From: Streptomyces sp. A1136
Lineage (GTDB): Bacteria; Actinomycetota; Actinomycetes; Streptomycetales; Streptomycetaceae
DNA length: 44,557 bases
Reading direction: 5' to 3'
NCBI RefSeq assembly: GCF_004795055.1
Contig: NZ_SSBJ01000047.1
Span: 1-44,557, forward strand
In this document: piece by piece, positions 31,410 to 39,365 of the stretch
Position numbering within the stretch: the stretch's first letter is position 1
Layout: every line of letters begins with the position of its first letter
Notes under the pieces: model-generated
The model's database searches: none
Told to the model about the DNA's origin: nothing
The model's input: only the letters and a program-made list of their open reading frames with translations
Translations under genes and position numbers: made by a program

Positions 31410-33191
31410 ATGTTCCCTCGCCCATCCACGTCGTCGGAGGCGTCGCCCGGCGGCCGAGCCCGCCGTGGTCGCACGTCGTCCCGCTCGGCCGTTCCGGGGG
31501 AGCGGCAGACGCATCGCCGCCGTCGGCTGTACCAGCGCCGGGGTTTCTGGGCAGCCGTCGGCCTGGCGGTCGTGGGCGGCTCCGTGGTCGTGGTCAACAC
31601 GGCCTCGGCGGGAACCGACGTGAACACGAACTCCTGGTACACGCTGGTCAACCGCAGCACCGGCAAGGCGCTGGACGGCTACGGCTTCGCCACGAACGAC
31701 GGTGCTCCGCTGGCGCAGTGGAGCCGTAGCGGCGCGACCAACCAGCAGTGGAAGTTCATCGACTCGGGTGACGGGAACTACCGGCTGCAGAACCGGAACT
31801 CCGGCAAGGTGCTGGACGACTACAACTGGTCGACGACCGAGGGCTCCGAGCTGGTGCAGTGGCGCGACCTGAACGGCGCCAACCAGCAGTTCCACCTAGA
31901 GAAGTCGTCGGACGGCTACGTGCGTCTGATCAACCGCCACAGCGGCAAGGCCGTCGAGGTCCCTGGCGGCTCCAAGACCGACGGGAGCCGCATCGCCCAG
32001 TACCACGACTGGAACGGCCCCCAGCAGCAGTGGCAGCTCGTACCGGCCGGTAGCGCCGGCGGCACCAGGAACGCGGGGAACTCCGGCAGCAGCGCCACGC
32101 CCGGCGGCAGCTCGGCGAAGCGGCTCATGGGGAGCAGCACGGTGCTCCTCGGCGGCATGATGGAGGACGCTACGGCGAACGCCGCGCCGTTCGACGTGCG
32201 GTACGCCTACATCCACAGCCAGCCCGCGCCCTCGTCCGACGCCTACACGGCCTCGCGCTGCAAGTCCGAGTGGTCGGGCTGGTGGGGCTGCTGGACCGGC
32301 AACACCACGGCGCCCGGCACCCAGGTGACCGTGTACAAGGACCGCGCGTCCAAGGCGACGTACCAGGGCAAGCCGCGCCCGCAGAAGACCCTCTTCACCT
32401 GGTACTCGCTGCGTGACCTCGGAGACGCGGCGGGCCAGGGCGACGGTCCTGGCGAGGTCGTCGCCATCAACCGGGCCGACCTGCTCACCAAGTACCTGAA
32501 CGACTACCGCTTCTTCCTGCAGAAGATCGGCACCTCGCCGGACATGATCGACATCGAGCCCGACTTCTGGGGCTTCGCCCGGTCGCTCGGCAACCTCCAC
32601 CAGGTGCCCGCGCAGGTCAAGGCGGCGAACCCGACGGACTGCGGATCGCAGGAGAACAGCGCCTCCGGCCTGGCCCAGTGCCTGATCTCGATGGCGCACA
32701 AGTACGCGCCGAACGCCGGGGTGGGACTGCACCTGACCTGCTTCGACTGGCAGCAGAACACCGCGAAGTGCACCAAGGACTACGCGGACCTCGGGGCATC
32801 GAACGCCGACTTCCTGGTCTCCGACGTGACCGACCGCGACGCGGGCTGGTACGCGCTGCCCGCCCACGGCAGCCGTGACACCTTCTGGAACGACCAGAAG
32901 GGCTTCGCTGCCCTCACGTTCTACAAGACGATGTCCGAGTCCGTGGGCAAGCCGGTGGTCCTGTGGCAGATCCCCCTGGGCAACATGGCGGGGAACAACA
33001 CCCCCGGCCACTTCAAGGACGACAAGGTCGACTGGTTCTTCTCGCACATGGACCAGGTGGCGAACGCACACGTCGGCGCCCTCCTGTTCGGCGCCGGCTG
33101 GTCGGAACAGACCACGCCCGAGACCGACGGCAGGAACCTGATCAACAAGACGATCGCCAACCACAACTCGGGCGGCACGCCGCTCAAGTAG
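31410..33191 (+). CDS. Exported ricin-type lectin protein with large unknown C-terminal domain
   Basis: A 593-residue protein. A basic cytoplasmic start and a hydrophobic segment (residues 47-63, FWAAVGLAVVGGSVVVV) give export or a membrane anchor. Residues about 75-210 form a ricin B-type beta-trefoil with three repeats ending NQQWKF, NQQFHL and QQQWQLV, which bind carbohydrate. A Gly/Ser linker (213-236) leads to a ~350-residue domain with several Cys, the acidic loop DMIDIEPDFWGF and DFLVSDVTDRDAGWY. These could be catalytic acids of a polysaccharide-active enzyme, but I do not recognise the fold. GAAAGAGAG precedes ATG 31410, and a strong terminator follows. It is flanked by inverted TACTCCAGCCG repeats. 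Confidence 0.88.
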   Translation: MFPRPSTSSEASPGGRARRGRTSSRSAVPGERQTHRRRRLYQRRGFWAAVGLAVVGGSVVVVNTASAGTDVNTNSWYTLVNRSTGKALDGYGFATNDGAPLAQWSRSGATNQQWKFIDSGDGNYRLQNRNSGKVLDDYNWSTTEGSELVQWRDLNGANQQFHLEKSSDGYVRLINRHSGKAVEVPGGSKTDGSRIAQYHDWNGPQQQWQLVPAGSAGGTRNAGNSGSSATPGGSSAKRLMGSSTVLLGGMMEDATANAAPFDVRYAYIHSQPAPSSDAYTASRCKSEWSGWWGCWTGNTTAPGTQVTVYKDRASKATYQGKPRPQKTLFTWYSLRDLGDAAGQGDGPGEVVAINRADLLTKYLNDYRFFLQKIGTSPDMIDIEPDFWGFARSLGNLHQVPAQVKAANPTDCGSQENSASGLAQCLISMAHKYAPNAGVGLHLTCFDWQQNTAKCTKDYADLGASNADFLVSDVTDRDAGWYALPAHGSRDTFWNDQKGFAALTFYKTMSESVGKPVVLWQIPLGNMAGNNTPGHFKDDKVDWFFSHMDQVANAHVGALLFGAGWSEQTTPETDGRNLINKTIANHNSGGTPLK

Positions 33192-33282
33192 CCACACCCA
33201 GCCGGTCGACGCCGGCAATCTCGGCTCACGGCGCAAAAACGGGCATCGGGCGGGAGGCAGCCGAACTGAAACCAGGAGATGG

Positions 33283-33317
33283 CGAAGGCCCGGACCGCTG
33301 AGCGGTCCGGGCCTTCG
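33283..33317 (+). terminator. Terminator after the lectin gene
   Basis: A perfect repeat (CGAAGGCCCGGACCGCT, 33283-33299 and 33301-33317) around a tiny loop, 91 bases after the lectin stop and followed by TGCTGGATCAAAAA. Confidence 0.8.
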
Positions 33318-33366
33318 TGCTGGATCAAAAACCTCGGCAGAACCATCACTTGATCGCGACCAAATG

Positions 33367-33377
33367 CGGCTGGAGTA
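33367..33377. repeat. Isolated inverted copy of the MITE end
   Basis: CGGCTGGAGTA, the reverse complement of the MITE left end at 31148-31158, lies 2.2 kb away on the far side of the lectin gene and two bases before the IS5 TA target site. Confidence 0.6.
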
Positions 33378-33380
33378 TTA

Positions 33381-34295
33381 GGGTCCGTCTTCAAATCGAT
33401 CTTGCCCAGAGCAGAAGTGATGCGAGTGTGACCGCTGCTTCGTAGGAGGTGGCGGTTTTCTCGTAGCGGGTGGCGATGCCGCGGAAGCCCTTGAGCCTGT
33501 TGAAGCAGCGTTCGACGGTGTTGCGGCGGCGGTAGATCTCACGGTCGAAGCCTGTGGGCCGACCGCCTCGCCGGCCTCGGTTGCGGCGGTGCTGCTTCTG
33601 GTCGTTCTTCTCCGGGATCGTGTGTCTGATGCCGCGTCGTCGCAGGTAGGCGCGGAACCCGCGGGAGCTGTAGGCCTTGTCGGCGATGACGTGGTCCGGT
33701 CGGCAGCGGGGGCGGCCGGGGCCGGTGCGGGGTATTCGGATGCGTTCGAGCAGAGGTCTCGCGCAGACGCCGTCGTGCCGTTGCCCCGGGGTCAGCAGTA
33801 CGGCCAGGGGCCGGCCGCGGCCGTCGCAGGCGAGATGGATTTTGGTGGTCAGGCCTCCTCGGGATCGGCCGAGGGCGTGATCGTCCGGTTCGTCCGTCCG
33901 GTGTTTCCCCCTTTTCGGCCGGTGGCGGCGGCGTGCTGGTGGGCGCGAACAATGGTGGAGTCGATCTGGACCAGCCAGTCGATGTCACCAGCAGCGTCGG
34001 CCCGGGCCTGGATCTGCTGCAGTGCCCGGGTGAACACTCCGTCGATGGCGTAGCGGCGGAAGCGGGTGTAGACCGTTTTCCACGGGCCGTAACGTTCCGG
34101 CAGGTCACGCCAGGAAACCCCGGTCCGGATCTTGTAGACCATCCCGTTGATCACCCGACGGTCCTCCGCCCGAGGCCGGCCCCTGCCAGCACTCGGTATC
34201 AGCGGAGCCAGCAACTCCCACTCGGCATCAGTCAGTTCATGGCGACGGATCACGAAAACATGATCCACCATCGAACGATCTTTTGAAGACGGACC
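33381..34295 (-). mobile_element. IS5-family element (copy 1), TA target
   Basis: A 915-bp element bounded by inverted repeats GGGTCCGTCTTCAAA (33381-33395, and its complement at 34281-34295), flanked on each side by TA (33379-33380, 34296-34297), as for the IS427-type IS5 group. It holds a transposase in two overlapping frames. A second copy in the opposite orientation begins at 44434. Confidence 0.85.
33391..34271 (-). CDS. IS5-family transposase, two frames joined by -1 frameshift
   Basis: Frame A (34271-33849) reads IRRHELTDAEWELLAPLIPS, WRDLPERYGPWKTVYTRFRR and DIDWLVQIDSTIVRAHQHAA with the first catalytic Asp. Frame B, one base back, continues DDHALGRSRGGLTTKIHLAC then AVLLTPGQRHDG, IADKAYSS (second Asp), and ERCFNRLKGFRGIATRYEKT (catalytic Glu), ending LLLWARSI with the stop inside the terminal repeat. 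The switch coincides with AAAAGGGGG (33907-33915 on the minus strand), a plausible A-AAA-GGG slippery site, so this looks like programmed frameshifting rather than decay. The whole DDE enzyme would be about 290 residues. Confidence 0.85.
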
Positions 34296-34330
34296 CTAGT
34301 GCTACACCGCGTTCCGCTGTCCAGGGCAAC

Positions 34331-35392
34331 TCAGAGCCCGAGCTTCTCCGCGGCCATGCGGGTGCCGCGCACGCGGGCCTCGATCTTGGCGAATGCCACG
34401 TCGCGGGAGGTCGAAGTGTCATCGGCCCAGGAGGCGAAGCCGGCGTCGTCGCAGGTGCCGAGGCGCTCGGAAGGGACGAATTCGGCCGCCATCAGCACAC
34501 GGTCGCACACCTCTTCCGCGGTCTCGACCCGGGGGTCGAGCGGGTCGGTCACGCCGACGAAGACCCGCTGGTCTTCGGTCGATGAGTCCGCGACGACGTG
34601 CAGGACGCGGCGCGGGTCCGCCTCGCTCGCCATCTGGAGGTAGAAGTTCCCGGCCTTCAGCGTGAACAGGTCGGGCAGCAGTTCGGTGTAGTCCACGTCG
34701 AGGCTGTGGGTGGAGTCCTGGTCCGCGCCCGGGCAGGTGTGGACGCCGATGCGGGCCCGGTCGGCCGCGCTGAACCGGCCGAGAACCTGGTTGTCGCAGG
34801 CGACGAAGTCCCTGAGCAGAGCCTTGCTCGGGTCCAGCTTCAAGGCCAACCGTGTCAGCGAGCAGTCCATCTGCACACTGGCTGCGCCCGCCTCCAGGCA
34901 CTTGCGGATGTCGGTCTCCGCCTCGTCGATGAGGTCCTTGAGGAATGCCTCCCGGGAGTAGCCGGAGATGCCGTCGTCCGGGTACAGCAGGGTCAGCGCG
35001 GACGGAGCGACGACGCTCTGCTTCACCGGACGGCTGGTGATCTTCATGGCCTTCGCCAGGTACGACACCGCATAGACCCCGTACCGGAAGGGCCCGGAGG
35101 TGAGCCTGGGCAGTTGCCGGGTGTGGCCGTCGTCGAACGGGATGACCACGCCGTCCGGGGCGAGGCCCACGCCCGTCAGGGGGTAGGTGAGAGCGCTGGG
35201 CTTGGCCTGGTCGCCGTCCACCACAACGGGGGAGCCGGTGGCCTCCAGCCGCGTGACCGTCTCGCTGAGGGCCTTCTCCAGGAGACGGTCGAGCTCGTCC
35301 TGGTCGATCCGCCCCGCCGCGAAGTCCTGGAGACCGTCGAGCACGTAGCGCGGCCGGGGGATGCTGCCGATCGGTTCGGTGGGAATGTTCAT
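34331..35392 (-). CDS. Cobalamin-independent methionine synthase-like protein (MetE C-terminal family)
   Basis: A 353-residue stand-alone MetE-like barrel. It opens TEPIGSIPRPRYVLDGL, carries VVVDGDQAKPSALTYP, a substrate loop DDGHTRQLPRLTSGPFRYG, the metal-binding HTC in RIGVHTCPGADQDS and a C-terminal Cys in RLGTCDDAGFASWADD. Family members of this size, lacking the N-terminal MetE half, transfer methyl groups to thiols but usually not from folate. MNIPTEP at 35392 is the natural start; the long upstream frame is not family-like. It lies just inside the right end of IS5 copy 1 and has no pathway partner nearby. Methyl donor unknown. Confidence 0.88.
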   Translation of the reverse strand: MNIPTEPIGSIPRPRYVLDGLQDFAAGRIDQDELDRLLEKALSETVTRLEATGSPVVVDGDQAKPSALTYPLTGVGLAPDGVVIPFDDGHTRQLPRLTSGPFRYGVYAVSYLAKAMKITSRPVKQSVVAPSALTLLYPDDGISGYSREAFLKDLIDEAETDIRKCLEAGAASVQMDCSLTRLALKLDPSKALLRDFVACDNQVLGRFSAADRARIGVHTCPGADQDSTHSLDVDYTELLPDLFTLKAGNFYLQMASEADPRRVLHVVADSSTEDQRVFVGVTDPLDPRVETAEEVCDRVLMAAEFVPSERLGTCDDAGFASWADDTSTSRDVAFAKIEARVRGTRMAAEKLGL

Positions 35393-35566
35393 GTCCACGA
35401 ACCTAGGTTGCCCGCCCGCCCTTCGACCGGGGCGCGCGGGCCGGGTCACCGAAACCGGGGGCGGCCCGGTCACCGGGTTGACCGCGGCCGGCTGACAGGC
35501 GACTGCGCTGACCTGACGTTCCGTCCCAGAGCAGCGCCCTGGGGTGGGGAGACCAGGTGAGCAGGT

Positions 35567-35845
35567 TTGCCCCGACCCCCCACCGACGAGCCGGACTGGT
35601 GGCTGATGACCACCCCACACGGCCCCGCCAGGCTCCGCATCCGCGGCAACACCGAACTCGGCATCCTCGACCACGACTGCGTCGAGGACCAGGCATCCTG
35701 GCAGGTCCCCGCCCGCGTGGTCGCCAACGGCACCGGCGCCGGCGCCGGCGCCGAATCCTTCACCGACGCCTTCTTCGACGAGCAGGCCGCCCTGCTCGAC
35801 ACCGAACTCGGGACCCTCAAACGCATCCTCGAAACCAGCTCCTGA
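35567..35845 (+). CDS. Small hypothetical protein (about 92 aa)
   Basis: A 92-residue soluble protein: PTDEPDWWLMTTPHGPARLR, GNTELGILDHDCVEDQASW, ESFTDAFFDEQAALLDTELG then TLKRILETS. Composition and third-position bias are coding-like. TTG 35567 with AGGTG upstream gives the full form; ATG 35606 is the alternative. It is divergent from the MetE-like gene and ends before a strong terminator. Function unknown. Confidence 0.6.
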   Translation: MPRPPTDEPDWWLMTTPHGPARLRIRGNTELGILDHDCVEDQASWQVPARVVANGTGAGAGAESFTDAFFDEQAALLDTELGTLKRILETSS

Positions 35846-35873
35846 GCCGGAGCCGACCCCCTCATCACACCAG

Positions 35874-35915
35874 CGCGTCGACGGTTCCGGCAGATCCGCC
35901 GGAACCGTCGACGCG
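35874..35915. terminator. Strong bidirectional terminator
   Basis: A perfect 18-bp stem (CGCGTCGACGGTTCCGGC, 35874-35891 and 35898-35915) with a 6-base loop, between the 92-residue gene (+) and the 374-residue gene (-). Confidence 0.8.
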
Positions 35916-36015
35916 TTGACCTGCAACATCTCGCGGCTGACGTTGAGAAACGGGTAGGGGATCTCAGCGGAGTCGTTGAGCTGTCGGAGGGAGGGGGCAG
36001 TGTACGGCTGGTGGC

Positions 36016-37140
36016 TCAGTCGATCGCGGTGCGCAGGTAGAGCCAGTGATCGCCGCCCCCGCCGCCGTCGAACCTCCACGAGTCCTCGCCGTTGGTCCTG
36101 TTGCTCAGTTTGATCAGGGCGGCGCGGCTGAAGCCGAAGGACCGCTCACACACCAGGTCGTCGTCGTTGGTGAGCCATCCCAGGATCGCGTTGAGCAGGC
36201 CCGTGCCGATGGCGAGCCATGCAGCCCAGCCAGCGGACTTCTGCGCATGGTCGTCGCCGGCCTCGTTGAGGTTGGTGGACGTGCCGACTGCCCATTCGGC
36301 GAAGTCCTTCAAGGCGTCGCGCAGGTCGTTGTAGAAGCCGCCGTCGCTGTCGTCGGCTTCCCAGCACTGGATCTCGGCCGTCAGATACTGGTCGACGGTG
36401 CCGTTGAACAGGTACGTCTCGCTGCGGTAGGTGTAGGGGAACGTGTACCAGCTCTCGCTCCGGACAGATCCGAACTCCGCGGTTTTGAACGACGTCTTGC
36501 TGGTGGTGTCGCTGCCCGCGCTCACCGCCCAGTAGACCTCGTCCTTGCCCACTTCCTTGGAGTTGTCCACGCAGTACATCTTGTGCATCCGCACCCGGGC
36601 GCTCAGGGGTGCCTGGGAGACCTCGGGCAGCGGCGGGGCGGTGAGGATGGTGATACCGCGGCCGTACTCGGCCAGCGCCGCGGTGAACTCCTCGGTGTCG
36701 ATCCGGCTGCTGTCATCGATCTCGCTGACATCGATGATCCTGACGTTGGGCTGGGCGGTGACTTCCTTGACCAGCGCGGGCATGGCGGCGGCCAGGTCGG
36801 CCTTGGTGTAGCCGGTCTCCAGGGGCAGGCTGGTGATCGCCTCAGGGAGAATGGCGATGGGACCGTTGGCGCAGGCCTCGCGGTACGCCTTCCCGAAGAG
36901 GGGCAACTCCTTTGCGGGCACGAGCTTGCCCACACGGTCGATCAGGCTCTGTTCCAGGTCGGTGAGAGGCAGGCCCTCGCCCAGGCGGGCAGCGGCATGC
37001 AGCAGCACCCCGACCAGGATGTTTGCGGGCCGGTTCATCCGCAGCCGCCGCTCAGCCCGACTCTCCTTGCCCTGCACCCGGGGCGTTCCGGACAGCGAAG
37101 CCGTGAGCCGCTCCAGACGCTGCTCAGCAGTAAAAGGCAT
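36016..37140 (-). CDS. Unknown 374-aa two-domain protein with buried hydrophobic segment
   Basis: I do not recognise the family. Residues 1-170 are helical with two strands (VRIIDVSEIDDSS, GITILTAPP). From about 181, ARVRMHKMYCVDNSKEVGKD then EVYWAVSAGSD begins a beta-rich domain with Asp/Asn-rich loops (CWEADDSDGGFYNDL), which could bind calcium. Residues 305-323 (WAAWLAIGTGLLNAILGWL) are strongly hydrophobic, flanked by acidic loops. The C-terminus is strand-rich (DSWRFDGG, DHWLYLRTAID). No signal peptide. A membrane-inserting or lectin-like effector would fit, but that is inference. ATG 37140 is chosen (MPFTAEQ); 37152 is the alternative. Regulated perhaps by the palindrome at 37236. Confidence 0.75.
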   Translation of the reverse strand: MPFTAEQRLERLTASLSGTPRVQGKESRAERRLRMNRPANILVGVLLHAAARLGEGLPLTDLEQSLIDRVGKLVPAKELPLFGKAYREACANGPIAILPEAITSLPLETGYTKADLAAAMPALVKEVTAQPNVRIIDVSEIDDSSRIDTEEFTAALAEYGRGITILTAPPLPEVSQAPLSARVRMHKMYCVDNSKEVGKDEVYWAVSAGSDTTSKTSFKTAEFGSVRSESWYTFPYTYRSETYLFNGTVDQYLTAEIQCWEADDSDGGFYNDLRDALKDFAEWAVGTSTNLNEAGDDHAQKSAGWAAWLAIGTGLLNAILGWLTNDDDLVCERSFGFSRAALIKLSNRTNGEDSWRFDGGGGGDHWLYLRTAID

Positions 37141-37410
37141 CGACAACCACATCCCTCACGAAACTGGGAAACGCCCCCAAAACCGGAGACGCCGCAACCG
37201 AACCTAGCCCCCGAAGATCAAACACAGCGGCATATGCCATACGTGTATGGCGGTCGTGCTCCCGTACGCCGGGGCGCACACGCCGGTCACACTCACGGCG
37301 CCCGGCCGCCCCCAAACCCGGCCCAAGCCAGCACCCGCAACCAAAGCCGGAACCCCGCCAGGGGCATGCCACTCCTCGAAGACGCCCAGCACCCGGACAA
37401 GCGCCTGCGC
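37141..37410. other. Promoter region of the 374-aa gene
   Basis: A gene-free stretch upstream of the 374-residue gene and downstream of copy B of the duplicated gene. It contains the palindrome noted at 37236-37251. Local base composition is less GC-rich than flanking genes. Confidence 0.4.
37236..37251. promoter_or_regulatory. Palindrome upstream of the 374-aa gene
   Basis: GCCATAC-GT-GTATGGC, seven perfect pairs around two bases, 96 bases before the start. It is a possible regulator site; no regulator gene is adjacent. Confidence 0.35.
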
Positions 37411-37707
37411 CTACGGGACGTCGCCCCGCCACACGAACCGGCCCACACCGCCCGCGCAGGCGTCCGCGTCGGCCGACTCGTAGTCGGATCGGCCGGACGG
37501 CCCGAACGCGCCGTGCTCCGACATCAACACCGCCCCGTCCACGACCTCCTGAGGGGGCCAGCCCGTCACGTCAAGCAGCATCCCGTCCAGGGGGCCGCCC
37601 ACCAGCTCCACATAGGCGTGCCCTGGCTTCGGCCCCGGATCCCGATCGCTCGGCTCCACCCCGTCCACACGCCGATCCACCCACCACGCATCCACCCCCA
37701 CACCCAA
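37411..37707 (-). CDS. Duplicated small protein, copy B
   Basis: About 98 residues: GHAYVELVGGPLDGMLLDVT then GWPPQEVVDGAVLMSEHGAF and GPSGRSDYESADADACAGG, ending RFVWRGDVP. A close paralogue of copy A (30803-31114); roughly 345 bases of DNA are about 87% identical by eye, including an exact run of more than 50 bases over the VGVDAWWVDRR codons. As in copy A, the open frame and similarity extend upstream of any good start codon (RITARTPAWWWLGVG), so the start is uncertain. Function unknown. Confidence 0.65.
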   Translation of the reverse strand: MGVGVDAWWVDRRVDGVEPSDRDPGPKPGHAYVELVGGPLDGMLLDVTGWPPQEVVDGAVLMSEHGAFGPSGRSDYESADADACAGGVGRFVWRGDVP

Positions 37708-37988
37708 CCACCACCAAGCCGGAGTCCGGGCGGTGATGCGCCGGCCGCCTTTCGAAGGGATGAAGAACCCCCGGGGCGGGTGCAGCCGGTGATCCGGCGG
37801 CGCGGGAGTCAGCCGGTGCGGGGCCGGCAGACGCGCACCGTGCGGTGCGCGACGGCGACCCGCCCGCTGTCCAGCGCCACACTCGACGGGGGACCCACAA
37901 GCTCGACCCGTGCCCGCCGGCTGCCTGCCCCTCGCCGAGCTCGGAATGCACTGGCCGCAGCAGCGAAATCGGCCCTGTTCTCGTATGG
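37708..37988. other. Stretch between copy B and recombinase fragments
   Basis: About 280 bases. The left end still codes for residues that extend the copy B frame (RGFFIPSKGGRRITAR) without a start. The rest holds no supportable gene. Confidence 0.3.
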
Positions 37989-38192
37989 CTACGGCGAAGG
38001 GACAGGTAGCTGGATCGCGGAGGCTCTGCCGCGCTGTGGCGGGACGCCGATTTCACGCAGATGGGCTTGGAGGCTGACCGGGTTCATCGGCTGTCCGGGA
38101 TGGCGGCCGGGGAAGAGCCAGTGGGAGCTTCTGCTGCTGGCGTAGGGCAGATGCTGGCGGGAGAGCATGTATGCCCGCATCAGCTCGGCCAC
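37989..38192 (-). pseudogene. Recombinase C-terminal fragment, minus copy
   Basis: The minus strand encodes RAYMLSRQHLPYASSRSSHW, LFPGRHPGQPMNPVSLQAHL then REIGVPPQRGRASAI, and then degenerates. This is the region before the catalytic Tyr of an actinomycete tyrosine-recombinase-like protein. It matches the plus-strand fragment that starts at 38195 (WLFPGRRPSQPMNPGTLRDA). The C-terminal half is lost. Confidence 0.5.
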
Positions 38193-38194
38193 GA

Positions 38195-38532
38195 GCTCCC
38201 ACCCCCGTCCCCGAGCCGGTGGCCGCCCTCCTGCTCGACTGCCTCCAGGACCTGCCCGGCAATACCCCTGCCATCAACCAGGATTCACCCTGGCTCTTCC
38301 CCGGCCGCCGCCCGAGCCAGCCGATGAACCCAGGCACTTTGCGCGACGCCCTCCGCAAACTCGGCGTCCCGGCCGAGAAGGGCCGTACCTCGGCCATCCG
38401 CCAGCTCGTCCTCCAGCCGCCGGCGCCCGTCATCGCCCAGTCACTGGGCTACCACGACAAGAGCACCACCCGCATCACCGCTGAGGCCGGAGCCCCTGGA
38501 AAAACTACGCACCCGGCGACCACACACGCTGA
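38195..38532 (+). pseudogene. Recombinase C-terminal fragment, plus copy, frameshifted
   Basis: PEPVAALLLDCLQDLPGNTP, WLFPGRRPSQPMNPGTLRDA, GVPAEKGRTSAIRQLVLQPP then APVIAQSLGYHDKSTTRITA is followed, after a frameshift near 38497, by PWKNYAPGDHTR-stop. The 'A-P-V-I-A-x-x-LGYHDKSTTR' block and the final 'W-x-x-YAPGDH' are typical of Streptomyces integrase-like proteins. The N-terminal half is missing. It lies head-to-head with the related minus-strand fragment. Confidence 0.55.
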
Positions 38533-38603
38533 ACGGCCCCCTCGAACTACGCGCCGGGCGAAAGATCACGTCACTCGGCTGCCTTCGCCCCACAGTGGTG
38601 ACC

Positions 38604-39365
38604 ATGCTGAACCGAGTAGCCGTCCTGTCCGACATTCACGGAGTCCTGCCGGCCCTGGAGGCAGTACTCGCCGAACCAGACGTCAGCACCGCCGATCACA
38701 TCGTGCTCACCGGCGACATCACCGCCGGCCCGCAACCGGCCCAGGTCCTCGACCTGCTGACCAGCCTCGGCGACCGCGTCATCTGGATCAGCGGCAACGC
38801 CGACCGCGAACTCCTCGAATACCGCCGGGGGCAACGCGAAACGATCCCCGATCCGATCGCCCCCTGGGCAGCCGAACAGCTCCGCGAGGACCATCTCGAC
38901 CTTCTCAGCTCGCTTCCACGATCACTCTCCCTGTCCGTGAACGGCCTGGGAAAGGTGCTGTTCTGCCACGCCACCCCTCGTGATGACGAGGAGGTCGTCC
39001 TGGTCGACTCCCGCCTCGACCGCTGGGAGGAAGCCTTCGACGGACTCGATACCGACACCCGCACCGTGGTCTGCGGCCACACACACATGCCGTTCGTCCG
39101 CCTCGCCCACGGCCGACTCGTGATCAACCCCGGCAGCATCGGCATGCCCTACGGACGAACCGGAGCACACTGGGCCCTCCTGGGACCGGGCGTCGAACTC
39201 CGCACCACGCACTTCGACCTCCAAGCCGCAGCCACCCAGCTCAGCCAGAACTCGTCCTACCCCGAAATCACCGAGTGGGCCGACTACTTCCTGCACGCTC
39301 GCGCGACCGACGCCGACGCCCTCACCGCCTTCGCCCCACGGGACGGACGCGACCACAGCCCGTGA
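38604..39365 (+). CDS. Metallophosphoesterase (calcineurin-like, YfcE/MJ0936 type)
   Basis: A 253-residue binuclear metallophosphoesterase. All motifs are present: VAVLSDIHGVLPAL (D-x-H), HIVLTGDITAGPQP (GD), WISGNADREL (GN-D), VLFCHATP (H) and VVCGHTHMPFVRL (GHTH), then the typical INPGSIGMPYGR end. It hydrolyses phosphodiesters or monoesters; natural substrate unknown. ATG 38604 is preferred over GTG codons 6 and 9 bases earlier. The gene stands alone after recombinase fragments. Confidence 0.93.
   Translation: MLNRVAVLSDIHGVLPALEAVLAEPDVSTADHIVLTGDITAGPQPAQVLDLLTSLGDRVIWISGNADRELLEYRRGQRETIPDPIAPWAAEQLREDHLDLLSSLPRSLSLSVNGLGKVLFCHATPRDDEEVVLVDSRLDRWEEAFDGLDTDTRTVVCGHTHMPFVRLAHGRLVINPGSIGMPYGRTGAHWALLGPGVELRTTHFDLQAAATQLSQNSSYPEITEWADYFLHARATDADALTAFAPRDGRDHSP

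Noticed and set aside
31896..33236. 446-residue frame antisense to the lectin gene
   Set aside because: Perfect shadow of the lectin gene; no ribosome site; Val/Arg/Gly-rich.
35393..36079. N-terminal extension of the MetE-like frame to 582 residues
   Set aside because: The extra 229 residues have no family similarity, cross the 18-bp terminator and the 92-residue gene on the other strand; the family start is MNIPTEP at 35392.
36046..38145. 699-residue plus-strand frame
   Set aside because: Antisense to the 374-residue gene and to copy B of the duplicated gene; composition typical of a shadow.
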